NCBI GenBank assembly: GCA_035079385.1 | Contig: JAVHKY010000037.1 | Span: 3,534,001-3,598,000 of the forward strand | Source: Aspidiotus rigidus | Lineage: Eukaryota > Arthropoda > Insecta > Hemiptera > Diaspididae | DNA length: 64,000 bases | Direction: 5' to 3' | Shown: positions 11,335-23,835 of the stretch, one piece after another | How the letters are laid out: each line of letters begins with the position of its first letter | How positions within the stretch are numbered: the stretch's first letter is position 1 | Notes under the pieces: model-generated | Told to the model about the DNA's origin: nothing | Database searches by the model: none | The model's input: only the letters and a program-made list of their open reading frames with translations | Made by a program: the position numbers and the translations under genes

Positions 11335-14300
11335 AATACAGTACTTTTCAATCTCCCGAAATAAGAATTTCTGTCTTTACATTTCTTTTTTCGAATTCTC
11401 GTTTCTTACCACTCAAAGATTCTTCACCCCTTCATTACACTCCAGTCATGGCACACGAAAACCTACTTTGTACCCGAAACAATGTCATTACCATACTAGC
11501 CTACTATAATTACAGAGATTATTTATGACTTCGTAAGTCAATTTCGGGTCCTTTAAAAACGATCGAAATTCAGAAAAACGTGTTCAATCGTATTAATTCT
11601 GTTGACTTAACTATACGACGAGTCATTAATCCAATTCGAACATGAAAATAATGTGTATTTACGTAATTGTCACCGTCATTCTATACTCTTCGTCATTTGC
11701 ATGTCGGTCCTACTGCATCAGGCATAATTAGAATTATAGCACGTAATACGAATCCAAATTTCTTCTGTAGTCTACAATTTGTCAGTATGGAAGTGTCGAT
11801 ACAGCCACTTGTGTCCTCGTTTGAAAACGATAAATAAGTGATATTGTCGTATACAATGAACAGAAGTAGTTTCAATTTTCGATTGTCACCGCTCACACGA
11901 AACTATCGACAATATACCTCATACTAGTTTCGATACAAAATAACTAACAGTGTCATCATCGCGGATAAAACGAGCAGAAAATGAGGTATTATATCGTCGC
12001 GCAACATTATATTATTATTAAATAAAAACATGTCTGCAGAAAAGTTCATTCCATCTGCTATACTTACGTCGTAGAAATAGCGACGTAGAAACAAAACCAC
12101 ATGCGTTCGAAGACATAATTCCCATCACATTGGGTATTATAGGTATAAAACGTGAATAATTTGTCTCGCAATACTAATTTCTTAAATTTGTATTAATGCA
12201 AAAAAAGTTTACAGGAATTATCAATGCTACCGCGAACGCATCCTAGGATGAAACAACGTTAATGAAATTTCGCTAGCTCTATATTTCACTATTTAGCGAG
12301 AAGCCACAGAAAAGCTCATTATTTACTAGATTTGTTGCATCGTTGCAGTAACGAATGCATTTGGCTCGCCAATAAGTCGTATTGGGTCTTCTTCGAATAG
12401 ATTAAAACGAATTCGAGGTACGGTTTTTAGACTTCCAATTTTTAGCGTCTTGTATGATAAAGGTTGGAAACAAATTACACATTGGAAAAGAACGGGAGAT
12501 CCTGTGATCCGGAGAACAAAACAATATCGTCGAAGATACTCGAGCCCTCAAAGAAGGATAATAGCACTCCTCATTAGTTCTCGACGCGAAAAATAAAGAT
12601 AAAGAAAAAATAAAACCTCATACAGATTGGAATGGAGATATAAAAATGAATAAGCGAGCGAATACGGTCGTTTTACGAGTCTTAATGATCGAATTTTCTA
12701 ATTTTTCGACTACTTCTCTCACACTTACTTGGAATTCGACGAATTGAAGTCGTACCGAAGATGTGTGACACTCATTCTGAGACCAGACTCTTCAGGGCGA
12801 ATAGATTCGACACAATCGCACTTTCTTCTTACGCGAGAACGGAGAATCAAAAATTTGTAATTCGAGCGAAAAATCAAAAGAAAAATGAACTCAAGGGCGT
12901 GCTGCTAAAATTTTATTTACAAGACCTTATTTTGCGATCGCACAAACGGAGATCTACCGCGTCGCCTAATAACCAACTAGGAAAAGTTGTGGATTCCACG
13001 CTCGCTAAATGTACACAAATAAATCTAGTGTTGCCAAACACGCACGACGTAAAATGTGCGAACGAGCCGCATTTTTCCGTTTTCCACGAGCTCGACCGTA
13101 CAGTTTTTCCGAGGAAAAATCGACACAGGCGAGACGACTTTATAATACCTTTTAGAGATGAAATTTTCGTCGTTCGAATTTAACGATTTACGTATACATA
13201 TAAATTGTTTATCCCAAAAAGGAGAAGGACCAAATCACGTCAAGAATAAAATTAAATACGAAAAAAATGGAATATACGAATAAACAGACCAGAAAGGGGG
13301 AAGGGGTCAACGTGTTTAATAAATATCCGCATGTAATCGATGAATGTACAGAATTTTAAAACGATGTATCCGAATTTCCAAGGGACTTTTTGAGCAAAAC
13401 CAACGTATCATTCGAAAAATATTCGAAACAAATTTTCAAATATGATCGAAAGATACGGCGCTGATTGATTTATCTCGTAAATATAGGAAGAATAAAATCA
13501 TATAAGCGAAATACGAATGCAGACGAATTTGACTTTTGTTATACAAAACGTGAGTCCGAATGTACAAAAATATAATTTTCCAAATTCGAGTACTCTTCAT
13601 CGCTTTAAAAACAACGACGTTTTTAATTTCGTCATCGCTCGTATTATTGCGCACTTAACAGTCGAGAAGAAGTAAGAACAAATTGACCGAATATGCGAAG
13701 TTCTAGGGCTGGTAACACTTTTAGCCCGGGAAACCCTGAAATCGATCACCATCGGGCGAACAGCTGGTTGAGACGTTATCAGCGGCGCTAGCGGAATTTT
13801 CTAACATTACAGACCGTTCAATTCGACGACCTTTGATCAGCAAACGCCTTCCTTCATCTCTTGATTCTTTTCCTTCTTTTTCTTTTTTCGTCCCCTTCTT
13901 CCCATCCTTCGCTGAGTTATACAGTACACACGATGTTCCTTGACCGCTTCACTCATCTTTCCTCACGACGACGCAAGCTACCTTTTAAGCACTTTCTATT
14001 TCGTATTCCTTTACCTACCCTTTTTTCAGGGACAAGGTGAATGAATAAAACTTTTACGCAGGATTTTGTTTTCGTATGTACAGTGTAATATCGGCGTATC
14101 GACGTGAAAACGCGACAGATTTTGTCGTCCCTCTGATATTCACGAATTTTAATAGTTGTACGATTTCATTTCCATAGCCTGGTTCCCATAAATATTCTTC
14201 GGATTCGATACAAGATGGGAATTACTTTCGAAATAAGGAAAATTCTATTCTCGCTCGAGACAATTATTGAAAATCCTTTATTGATCATCGCAATAACACG

Positions 14301-15505
14301 AATAGAATGTGGTCAAAAAATATTCACGCAATGTAAGTATACAAGCAGAGTTCCCAATAAATTTTTCTATTTCTAGGTTACATTTCCATCAGTAAAATTC
14401 ATATTATAGTACTTGACTTACAAATTTGATATTCCATCACCTATACCGAAATACGAGTCATTGAAATATTTTTTCGGAACTAAATCGAAGAAAGAAAGAT
14501 AGGTACAAATAGAATAATATGGACTGTGATAATTTCGTCAATAAAATTTTAGGAGAAAAATAAGCTCGTCATATTCTTGTTCCAAGGTCCTCAATTTCTT
14601 CGTCTCAAGTTGCCGAGACTAAAATAAATTTTCTCCTTGAGAAAATTTGAATACCTTCGAATCATTTTAACGCAAAACATGACGTTTGATATCCTTTTCC
14701 CGGACGTACTTATGAAATTCGGATGCTTTACACGAAAGATTTAGCGTGTAGGCATGGATTAATTAACAATACTGGGCACGCACGTAGGCTATATCTATTC
14801 ATTTCCCATCGAATTGTTCACATCTGATACCTAATACTGACAGAAAAAAATCGGCCATCTTTTCAAAAAATCAATTTTCAAGCCTCCGATGTTTTTTAAA
14901 TGCTGCTTAGAACTTATTATTAACTTCAGGGCCCACGGTGATTCGCGCTAATAAGTTCTCGTATCGTATAAATTAATTTAACTCACGTTAATGCAAGAGC
15001 TCACGCTTGCTCCTATTCTCCGAGCAGAAGACTTGACAGCATTAACCCAAATTTTCCCGTCTTGTACTATATTCTTTCCTAAATTGTTCCCACCCTTTTC
15101 TCCATCTTCTTTCGTGTTCGTAGGGTGTCCAATCCGCAATTCGCTTTATCCATCCTAACCTTCATTCTCGCTAAACGACAAAGGCCGTTGTAATCAAATT
15201 TTAGTTTCTTATATTAGTTAAGCCACGCTCCTACTTTCTTTTTCTTTTCACCGACTCGTTATACACAGCTTCAATCATTTTTTCAGGTTATCTTGCGCTG
15301 CTTTCAGTTCGATGTGTTCTGCTCTCGTAAAGAACCAAGCTTTGAGCATCCTCGTTCTCAGGTCACTAAATTGGGATAAAAAACTTGAATAGAGTGTTGA
15401 AAGTCTTGATAGACAAAAAAAAAAAAAAAAAAACGATAATTTTCAATGTTTGATTTGAAATACTTTGACTGGTTCCTTCGAACGCGCATACAAATACTAC
15501 TACTA
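11335..15505. other. 4.2 kb of unannotated sequence
   Basis: No transposon motif is recognised. A 140-codon open frame (12761-13183, plus strand) is rich in Lys/Arg and Asn with no recognisable domain; its length is compatible with chance, and I do not call it a gene. Poly-pyrimidine tracts occur near 13860-13910. A run of about 20 A's begins near 15413, just upstream of the long-TIR element. Confidence 0.45.
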
Positions 15506-15793
15506 GTCCAGGAGAATTAGCATTTAAAAGCAACAAAAATCCAAGAGAGATGAAACTTGGAAAATATGTTTGGGACGACTTGGTGAAAAACAAAGTAAAA
15601 GTCTAGACCCCTCCGATGTACGCTCCACCCCCAGCGCCTAAAAACTGCGACTCGAATCAGTTTTTTCATCATATCTCGGTTATTTTTCGGTTTACAAAAA
15701 AATTTTTCAAACAAAATTTATAGGAAATAAGATTATCTACAAAAAATGTTCTCATACATTTTAGTGTACGACGCATAGTTTTCGAGTAAACAC
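15506..15793 (+). repeat. left TIR of the long-TIR transposon
   Basis: About 288 bp. Aligned by eye to the reverse complement of 17040-17337, it shows about 15 substitutions or single-base indels plus one ~10-nt gap near the outer end, so roughly 94-95% identity. The arms hold long identical stretches, for example around TCTAGACCCCTCCGATGTAC. Confidence 0.9.
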
Positions 15794-16245
15794 TGTAGCT
15801 AGTAGCGTATAAATATTTGGGAAGAGAAAAAGGCGTTTGGATCGGAAGTAAGGTACATTGAAACATTGAGTCATGTGTACACTATGCAGGAATTCGCGCT
15901 TTTGACCGTATTCGGGATCGGGAGAATGCTATTTATCATGATTTTTGACGAACATTACTTGGAAATATTATGTCTTTTTCGACACAGCGATGGAGCAATA
16001 CGTATCATTTTGTATGTCGGCGTCTGCTGAACGTATTTACCAACATTAATCATAGGCGCCACTTGAGTGATAAAATGCATGATTAAAGTCTTTAAATCCC
16101 TTTGTTTCATTCAATCAGTGCACAATCAGGCTATTGCGAAATACAATCATTTTCCAATACTGCCCACAAAATTGGTCATATGTCTGTCTCAAGATTTACT
16201 CACTTCTATTCATTCATTCTTATAATTCAAAGTTGAGATTATACG

Positions 16246-16747
16246 TTGAGAGAGGAGCGACAAGTACACAGTCATTTAAACATGTTTTACAACTGTCAGG
16301 CGACTCACGAGGATATCGCTGTGGCTGGAGAAGAAATTATCAGATTTATTTACGGTGCTCAAAAATCTTCGAGTTTGTCACTTAATGATTTCCGCTTCCA
16401 GTGTTTCAAAAAAAGAATGAACAAAAAAAATTTTAGCCTGAGTATTTTACCACCAACAGCCGAAGGGATGGCGCAGCATTTCTACAGGGTCTATTATCAG
16501 GTACAAACTTGGTTGGGTAACGATTTGATGGCTAAAATCTGGGGTTGGAAGAAAAGTAACAATGGGCTTATGCCGGTATGTTCTTCCCTGCCTCTAGCCC
16601 CAAAAAACGTTTTGAAAATAGTTTTTTGCGGTTATCAGAAGGGTTGCACAAAAAATGTGGCTGCGCAGAATGGGCTTGAAATGCAATGATGCCTGTTCAT
16701 GTTTGGGCCATTGTCTCAACGTTGACCTCGAATGTGATTACGATTAA
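16246..16747 (+). pseudogene. C-terminal end of a large repetitive protein family
   Basis: A 147-codon frame plus a short shifted tail. In order it shows THEDIAVAGEEIIRFIYGA, SLNDFRFQCFKK, LPPTAEGMAQHFYRVYYQVQ, WGWKKSNNGLMPV and LPLAPKNVLKIVFC, then a cysteine-rich end (CNDACSCLGHC after a one-base shift, stop 16745-16747). From memory this order matches the C-terminus of a very large uncharacterised family, present in many copies in insect, cnidarian and other animal genomes, that has a PIN-like segment further upstream. The cysteine-rich tail is damaged: CGC appears only in a neighbouring frame. The frame lies wholly inside the long-TIR element, between its arms. Its biochemical role is unknown to me. 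Confidence 0.65.
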
Positions 16748-17039
16748 GGGTGTATAGACTACAATTTTAGTTAACATGTGAATGCTTGTATAGAAAATAT
16801 ACAATTTTAGTTAAGGAAAAAAAAAAATGTATAGATTTGAACGCCTATATATGGAGAATACGATTATAGTTAAGGAAAGAAATATGTACATGTGTAATAT
16901 AGAATCCTATTATGTTGAAAAGAATTAATGTTTGCACATTGCACAATCATTCTTCAAAACCGCTAGTCGTCAAGTTCATAGAAAGTTGCCGTGTTGCGTT
17001 TTGACAGCGTTCTTTCTTTGTTGACGTTAGAAACTGTAC

Positions 17040-17337
17040 TGTTTACTCAAAAACTATGCGTCGTACAGTAAAATGTATGAGAACATTTTTTGTAGATAAT
17101 TTTATTTCCTATAAATTTTGTTCGAAAAATTTTTTTGTAAACCAAAAAATGACCGAGATATGATGAAAAAACTGATTCGAGTCGAAGTTTTTAGGCGCTA
17201 GGGGGTGGAGCGTACATCGGAGGGGTCTAGACTTTTACTATGTTTCTTACCAAGTTGTCCCCAACATATTTGCCAAGTTTCATCTCTCTTGGATTTTTGT
17301 TGTTTTTATACTCAATTAGAGACTAATTCTCCTGGAC
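17040..17337 (-). repeat. right TIR of the long-TIR transposon
   Basis: About 298 bp, the inverted partner of 15506-15793. It begins at GTTTACTC (17041) and ends CTCCTGGAC at 17337, followed directly by TA. Confidence 0.9.
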
Positions 17338-18347
17338 TATACGAGGTTACCCTTCAGTGTAGATGAAGTTCTTCAGGAGAAAAAAATTTATCACAATTTG
17401 TTCCTTCAATAGAGCCATACTTCGTTCTTTTCACTTCAAAAGGTCTCATCGAGAAAATTCTTCGGATGTACAACTGTAAATAGAAATAATATATTTCATC
17501 CCTAAAAATACAGTAGGTAGACGTTTTTCGGGTACCATTTATCGTTACGGCAAAGTAGATGAAAAATACAGCAAGTGAAACTGGATTTACGACAGAATAA
17601 ATAACCAGAGACAAAAATAATGAATGATCGACAAAAAATGAGAAGTAACGACAACATGAAGTCAAGTGTTGCATTAAAATATCGACGGTGTGGAATAAAA
17701 ACCACGTAAGTCCAAAAATCCAAATCTTACAGGAGAAGAAGAAAACGTTTTAAAAATTCAGTTCTGTTTTTATGGGTATAAAATTTTCGTTCTGTATTTT
17801 GTGGCTGGTACTCAACTAATTTATCCATTTAGCGGCCCCTTACGACAACATGAGGGGGAGTAATAACGGTTGAGATGGACTTACATGTGCATTTCTTTCG
17901 TCGCCACGTGTTCACAACGTGCTTTTCTTTTTAGTGTTACTCGACTTACGTGGATTTCTTTCTCAATATTACTCGATTTAAGTGTTTTTATAGAACTAAC
18001 TTTTTTTTTTTTTTTTTTTAATGCGCGTATGTCTCAAACTACTTTTGATAACTGAAGAATAGAGACAACGTATGTCGGACTTGCACGGACTTTAACCTCA
18101 GATAAAATCCTGGATGACTTACGTGATTTTTAAATATCTACTAGGGGCGTTGTCGTGCATTTTAAAATTACGGGGATTTCATATTCGGATTCCTCGATTT
18201 TTTCCCTATAAGAAACCACCGCATAAACGCCTTTTCGATAAAAAGTGGACTTACGGGGTTTTTATTCCAAACCGTGATTATATTTTGTGATGAATTATTG
18301 AATTTCAGGCAATTAAATGACCTTTCGCGACAAACCTCCGACGATAA
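17338..18347. other. unannotated sequence
   Basis: No coding evidence. Part of 17390-17470 (CATACTT, GTTCTTT, AGAAAATTCTT and neighbouring words) resembles 20750-20830, so a weakly conserved dispersed repeat is possible. A run of T's lies at about 18000-18019. Confidence 0.4.
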
Positions 18348-18960
18348 AAAAAGAAATTTTCTGGCAGAGGAAAATAAATGAAGTTCTTGTTTTATGTCTA
18401 TCATAAGGTGGTATATTCGTCTTCGCCGGTTACTTTTTACTTGCTCCGCTCGTTTGCCCCCAATCTTGGTCTTGTGTAAGTCTAGTATATACTGTATGTT
18501 AAGCTACTTACCTTCTCGCGCTCATCATTCCGCCCGTTCGCCTCCAGTCTTGATCTAGTGTAAGTCTAGAATAGGCCTTAAACGGTCCGTTTGTTCACCC
18601 CTCAATCTTGATCTAGTGTACTACACAATAATCTACTTAGCTTCCAGGACCCACTCGCTTCACTCCTTCGCCCCCATCTTCGTTCAGTGTATAAGCTACT
18701 TAATTCTCAGGGTTCACTCTTGATCTAGTGTAAGTCTAGTATACTGATTCTCGGGGTATACGGGGGGAGGGAAGGTGGTGTACAGGTGTACTCGCAGATT
18801 CCTTTATCACCCACGGGGTATACTGTATAAATAAAAATTGTTCTCGAAAATCCTACAAGTCCATTAATTTGGGGGAGGGGAGGGATGGGGAGACTGAAGA
18901 CATGAAACCTGTCAAAATATGAAGTTATATCGTGTATGAAAATAAAATACTATACTGACA
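18348..18960. repeat. repeat family A copy, inverted orientation
   Basis: The end motif (18348-18401, AAATTTTCTGGCAGAG, then AAATAAATGAAG) is here in the opposite orientation to the 11.3 kb copy, with the block to its right. Several near-repeats of TTGATCTAGTGTAAGTCTAG follow between 18460 and 18745. A single copy of the minisatellite-like word (GTGTACTCGCAGATTC, then CACCCACGGGG) lies near 18787-18820. Confidence 0.65.
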
Positions 18961-19839
18961 CGTAAGAGCTTTCTTGGCAAGAGCTGAGCCGCCTCTTTTC
19001 CTCTCTCTAACAAAGCGAGATAGACTTAGCAGTAAGGAGTGCGTCCACAAGTTCTTGCGTACACTGAAGAAATTTTAGGACGAATGGACATGTGCTTGAT
19101 GAGTTCTGAAGATTTGTAGGACCTACGTGAATAACCCACTCGCCGTAATGTCAATCAAAGCACCTTTAGTTTCCTCCTTTACTAATGAATTGGCGGAGAA
19201 GCTTCTGGGTAAGACGCTCCTCCAAAGTCTCGAGGCAATATAGGACACATTATTTTCCTCCACTGAAATGCTGCTGTCCACGAACTGATAAAATAAGTTA
19301 GGAATGATATAGAAAATAAAAAACAGCATCGGTACACCAAGAAAATACACGCGTTTTCACTTTAAACTTTTAACGATTATTTAATGTAAAAATTTCACTT
19401 CTGCATATTACTCTATTCTCTATCGTAAATACTCTTGAAAAATTGTCAATTATTCCCTCATAATTAGCGAATAGTAGATGTCATGATCCTGTTTCTGACA
19501 TGTTTTATTCTTTTTCATCTTTAAAAATTTGTCGTGAATTTTAATTATCTTGCCGTAACGATTAAGTTTCCCCGTGTTTTTTTTTCCTTCGTCCATATAT
19601 CAATTTTGTTTTCAACTCGATAATCAAATTACATATTCATTATTTTTTACCACACATTTCTCCTTCCTCTTTTTTTTCTCTCTTTCTCTTTCCAGTTTCC
19701 ATATAGAGGCCATTTAACAGTTTTCGATATCAAATCAGCAGCTGTTGTCCTACCTCACTGCTCTCCACAATCTCCACAATCTTCAAGAAAATCTTAAAAT
19801 TTTGTTTGAATGAAATTTTTCATCCCCTGGATTCAATTT
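18961..19839. other. unannotated sequence
   Basis: No recognisable gene or repeat. Pyrimidine-rich runs lie near 19660-19700. Confidence 0.45.
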
Positions 19840-20290
19840 CGCTCTCGTGAGAAACATTCCCAAATTGAACAGATAAACAGGGTAAGAAATATGATCTTAC
19901 AAGCTCTTGAAAAAAAGAAATTTGTACCCTCAGTATTTCTTGACGTCAACAAGTCGTTCAACAAAGTCTGACACGAACGCTTAATTCATAAATTCCTTCC
20001 GCCTCCTTATTGCGCCGCTCATTCGAAGTTTATATTGGCTCCAAATTCTCAGAATTGATTAAGCCTATTACAGCCGGTGTTTCGTAAGGCAGCATACTAG
20101 GCTCGGTCTTATATCTGCTATACACGATGGACTTCCACAAGATGTGGCTGTCACTTCTGCCCTCTACGCTGACAACTCTGCAGCAATAGTTCAACACCAA
20201 GAATAAAATTCAGCTGTGGCACTGTTAACAGTAGCCACGCTCGAGCTCAATCTCAATTTAAAAAATGATATTGGTCAGAATAGGCCTCAC
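19840..20290 (+). pseudogene. non-LTR reverse transcriptase fragment, degenerate
   Basis: Palm motifs can be read despite stops and frameshifts. They are QIEQINRVRNMILQALEKKK, then VFLDVNKSFNKV-stop-HERLIHKF (box A, about 19930-20000), an eroded GVSxGSILGSVLYLLYT (box B, about 20080-20125) and TSALYADNSAAIVQ (box C, about 20155-20197, with YADD changed to YADN). The spacing fits the jockey/I group of non-LTR elements. Both ends are missing and no frame longer than about 50 codons survives. It is not a copy of the R1-like elements at 1.7 or 4.9 kb. Confidence 0.7.
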
Positions 20291-20449
20291 TTTGAGACCT
20301 CAAACTTATGTACCACCTATTTGAGCTGCTGTAATAATGTCGCACTCAGAAAAAAAACATTATTTGGGACTTCATTTCGATCCCAAACTTGACTGGTAAC
20401 ACATGTTAACGTCGAGAATTCTACGGGATAAAATAGTTCCAGTCTATCC

Positions 20450-20700
20450 TGGAATAATTTACATAATCCGACCTAGAGACAAATTATTTTTCCCAACATA
20501 ACCTAACCTGACTCAGGTTGATGACGTCATCAAAATCGGATGCGGATGGTTTCTACGCACCGTAAAACGGTACCTAAACTAAGTCTGATGACGTCATCAA
20601 AGTTGGACACGAACGTTTTCTGACGGTGCTCTCCTTCCTTCTATGCAAAATAACCATACCTAACTTAGGTTGATGACGTCATCAAAGTCAGACACGGACT
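20450..20700. repeat. TGACGTCA-containing tandem repeat, about three units
   Basis: Units of ~65-90 bp share the core TGATGACGTCATCAAA (starting near 20519, 20586 and 20671), each followed by a variant of GTCGGACACGGA. The palindrome TGACGTCA is a CREB/ATF-type site. The same core recurs near 27510, 27610, 28030, 59450 and 59570. It may be just a repeat word rather than a regulatory site. Confidence 0.6.
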
Positions 20701-22464
20701 TGTCTTGAAGATATGAAAGTGGGTTCTCGGTTAAAAAACTTTGTCCAATCAGGGCCATACTTTGTTCCTCCAATTTCAGGAGGTCTTAATGAGAAAATTC
20801 TTGGAACGTACATGAAGATATTTTCCGTCTTTAAAAATAGAGGAAGACTTTCTTTCCTTGTTCATATTTTACTGGATCATCAAGTCCTATACTTAGAACT
20901 TTTGACCACATATTTCTAGTTCCTCTTTCACATTCGAACAGAAAATAGTTGAGATTAAACGAAGTAGTTCGATGTCCTGATGGGGAAACCATAGTGGTCA
21001 GATACCCTGGTCAATTTGTACCGTTTATTAGAACAATTTGTTTCATTCTTCTTTGCAGTAAGCACGAGGGAGTCATACTCAATTAATTTTGCACTCAGGA
21101 AAATAAGAAAAATCGAAAAAATTGATAGCACAAAGTGTAAGCGACTAATTTAAACTAACTTTTTACCGACCTACACAAGGTAACATGTAATGAAAGATTT
21201 AATGAATCCCGGTTCTCAAGTTTTCGGAGAGAGGAGTGCTTTCTATATAGGCTGTAGAAATATAGATCGACTATCCGCATACCAATAACAAACAATGTTT
21301 TTTAAACACTCTCACCAAATATTTAATTAATGAACCCGAACTTAAGCGGCGACTTTTCATCAAATTACGCAAGTTTCGTTGATGGCTTCTTAGCCGAAAG
21401 TGCTTGCGGTACTCTGTTTGTTTTATTTCTGCGGCTTTTTGCAATTTCCCTACGTACATTTACTCTTTGTAGTATTTGTCGGTTTTCGTTCATTTACTCA
21501 TTGTGGTATTTGTCGTTCTCAATTTTCAATTTAAGTTTCGACTCGAAGTCAATCTGGTGAAATTTTGAGTATTTCGCCGCATTTCTTGACGAAAATAACC
21601 TGAGATTAATCCCCAACTGAATTCTGGTGATTAGTTGACTTTCTCTGTATCCCAATTCTTTTGGTTTGTCTCGGCAAAAAGTCCTTTAAATCATATCACC
21701 CAAAACCTTCAGAGGCAATATCAGGCGTCTAATATGGACTTCTTTCTTATATATTGGTACGTAAAGTAATCCTCAAATGAGGGAAGAAAAGTCTCGTCTA
21801 CTAATCTTGATTTCATAAAAATCGCATCTATCAATCCCTGAATCGAAGAGCTACACCCTTACGACGTGCGCCATGAAAAGGAAATGGAAACTTCTCATTG
21901 GAAAATGAAAAACATAATAGGTGTACAATGTTAAATACGATACATACCTTTACTAAGTCTGTCCACACTTTCGAATCGACTTTCCACTTTACTCCGAAGC
22001 GAATCGAGGTCAAATGGGGAGGTGAAGCCATGATCGACACTGCGACTTTTGCCCCTGTAAATAGGATACAATACATATAAGAAAACATTCCCAACCTAAA
22101 ATATTATTCACTCTTATAAATTGATGAATTATAACATATTCAACATGATACGAAATATTCGGAGCTGACTATATGCAATCGCACGATTTTTCACACAGAC
22201 CATTCCTCACTACGTGTGCACACCTCAAAACTTGGATCCTAAATCAATTTCAATAAATTAGATTGTTCTTGTCTCAACCGATTTGAAAGTTTAACGAATG
22301 ACGAACGTTCTGGAACGAATAATGTTAATTGAAAAGGATGTTAATTGAAGCGGAATTGCAGGCAAGGCAAAATTTCACTATTGCACGGAGCCAAGTAAAT
22401 TTTAATTAAATTCAGCATAACAACAGAAAATAAGCGTAAAATTGTAAACATATCTTCAAATTCA
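20701..22464. other. unannotated sequence
   Basis: No supported gene. Small frames at 20713-20919, 21330-21560 and 21831-22094 have no recognisable motif. 21420-21520 contains two imperfect copies of TTTGTAGTATTTGTCG-like sequence about 45 bp apart. Confidence 0.4.
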
Positions 22465-22472
22465 CTTATGAG

Positions 22473-22689
22473 CAGAGACCGGATTTCTCGGCAAAATGCC
22501 GAAAAAGTAAAAAATAAATGCCGAAATCGTCGCTTTTGCCGAATTTTAGAAAGAAAATGTATAATTTTTAGCATTGACTCAAAAAAAATGCAGAAAGATG
22601 GTAATTTTTTCGTTATTGCCGAATAATGCCGAAGACTGAATTTTTAGTGGCGAAAATCTCCATCAAAAATGCCGAAAAATCCGGTTCTG
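22473..22689. mobile_element. 217-bp hAT-like MITE
   Basis: The ends are CAGAGACCGGATTTCTCGGC and, inverted, CAGAACCGGATTTTTCGGCA. A perfect 8-bp target duplication, CTTATGAG, flanks it (22465-22472 and 22690-22697). The interior is AT-rich with several TGCCGAA words pointing inward from both ends and no coding capacity. The TIR differs from the MITE at 10.3 kb, so this is a separate family. Confidence 0.93.
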
Positions 22690-22925
22690 CTTATGAGTGA
22701 GGAACAAGAGTTATGATACCTGGGTATTTAATAAATGAGTTCACCTTTGATGAACAGGGGAGGGGGGATGGATCACGGAATTATAATTCTTTCTATAATT
22801 TTTTTGTCATACATAAAGAGGTACGTGTATTCCTAAGAAATTTGAAATCATGAAAAATATTCTGGGTATTATTGAAAATGTGGGGAGATAACGAAAATCA
22901 ATTTGTTCTTTCTTTTTATAGTAAT

Positions 22926-23835
22926 CGATTGTGTCGCATATGCAACGCCACCCGTCGTCCATGGTGGAGTGCGTTCGGGTTGCGTATACATTTAATTATG
23001 TTTCCTCCAACACCGGAGTCGGCCCTTTAGAATATAACTTTGATGTTGGAAGAATCTCCTCGGCGAACCCTCAATTCTACTCGGCAACCGCCAAGCTGCA
23101 GTACCTCCCGGCACGCAAAACATTAGAGCACACAACAACAATAACACCACGTTAGATGTAGTAGATCGCTGTTAGAGTCTCTTCGTCTCCTTCTTCCTTT
23201 AGGGATGATCTTCCTCTTCGTCCTGCACATCTGGATGTGGGTGGTACACGGGTGTTAAGTAGGTCATAGCGTGATTCTCCATTTGTCTATTCCATTCCTA
23301 GTCCATCTCCTTCTTCATGACGGTGACTGCGAAAGCAGACACCTGGTTCCATTAGCATTGTGGATACCAGGCTACTCGGAACAAGCGCTTCATCTACCCT
23401 GATCTCTTAAAGGGACTGACTAAGCTTGTGCCGCTCTCACCTCCATGCCTCACACTCAAATAAGGTGTGCTGTGTTCCATACTCCCGCCCTTAGTTGCAG
23501 AGCGAACACGTTGCCTGCTCAACTTTCCTTAACTTCTTGTGAAGGTACTTGTTGAAGCAGCTATGGCCGCTCAATACCTGCGTCAGGTGAAAGTTTAGAT
23601 GACCATGGACTCGGTTCATCCACTCTGAAAGGTGGCGTATTAACACACGAGTTGTCCTTGTACCCAGCTCGCTCTGGCCAATTCTTGTTTTCCATTTTGC
23701 AAGCAAGTAGCGCCTGGCATCCTGTTTGACCCGTGAAGCCTCTTTCTGTTGAACCCCACCGCTCTCTCCTCAGCAAAGAGCTTGATTGGTGTTGAACGTG
23801 CTAATACGCAAAGAGCCTCTGTCGAGACATCTTTA
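22926..23835 (-). pseudogene. R1-like retrotransposon, copy 3 (3' end only)
   Basis: Read on the minus strand, this covers the post-RT C-terminus and the 3' untranslated region of the family seen at 1.74-3.58 kb. Protein pieces are EALCVLARSTPIKLFAEERA (about 23820-23760, shifted frames), then GTRTTRVLIRHLSEWMNRVH and LSGHSCFNKYLHKKLRKVEQ (23706-23491). The zinc knuckle CSLC, then HTLFEC (across a stop) is better preserved here than in copy 1. The 3' untranslated part (23155-22931) matches copy 1 closely and ends near 22926. Confidence 0.85.

Larger units (their letters stand above)
15506..17337. mobile_element. 1.83-kb DNA transposon with ~290-bp TIRs and TA flanks
   Basis: Two long arms are inverted copies of each other. 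The left arm starts GTCCAGGAGAATTAG and the right arm ends with its exact complement. Immediately outside lie TA (15504-15505) and TA (17338-17339), the target duplication of Tc1/mariner-like and some other DNA transposons. The ~1.25-kb interior holds the C-terminal end of a large uncharacterised repetitive protein family (16246-16747) and nothing recognisable as a transposase, so the copy looks internally deleted and non-autonomous. The arms match far better than expected for neutral old DNA, which suggests a fairly recent insertion. Confidence 0.85.

Noticed and set aside
12761..13183. 140-codon plus-strand open frame.
   Set aside because: No domain, no context and a length attainable by chance; not called as a gene.
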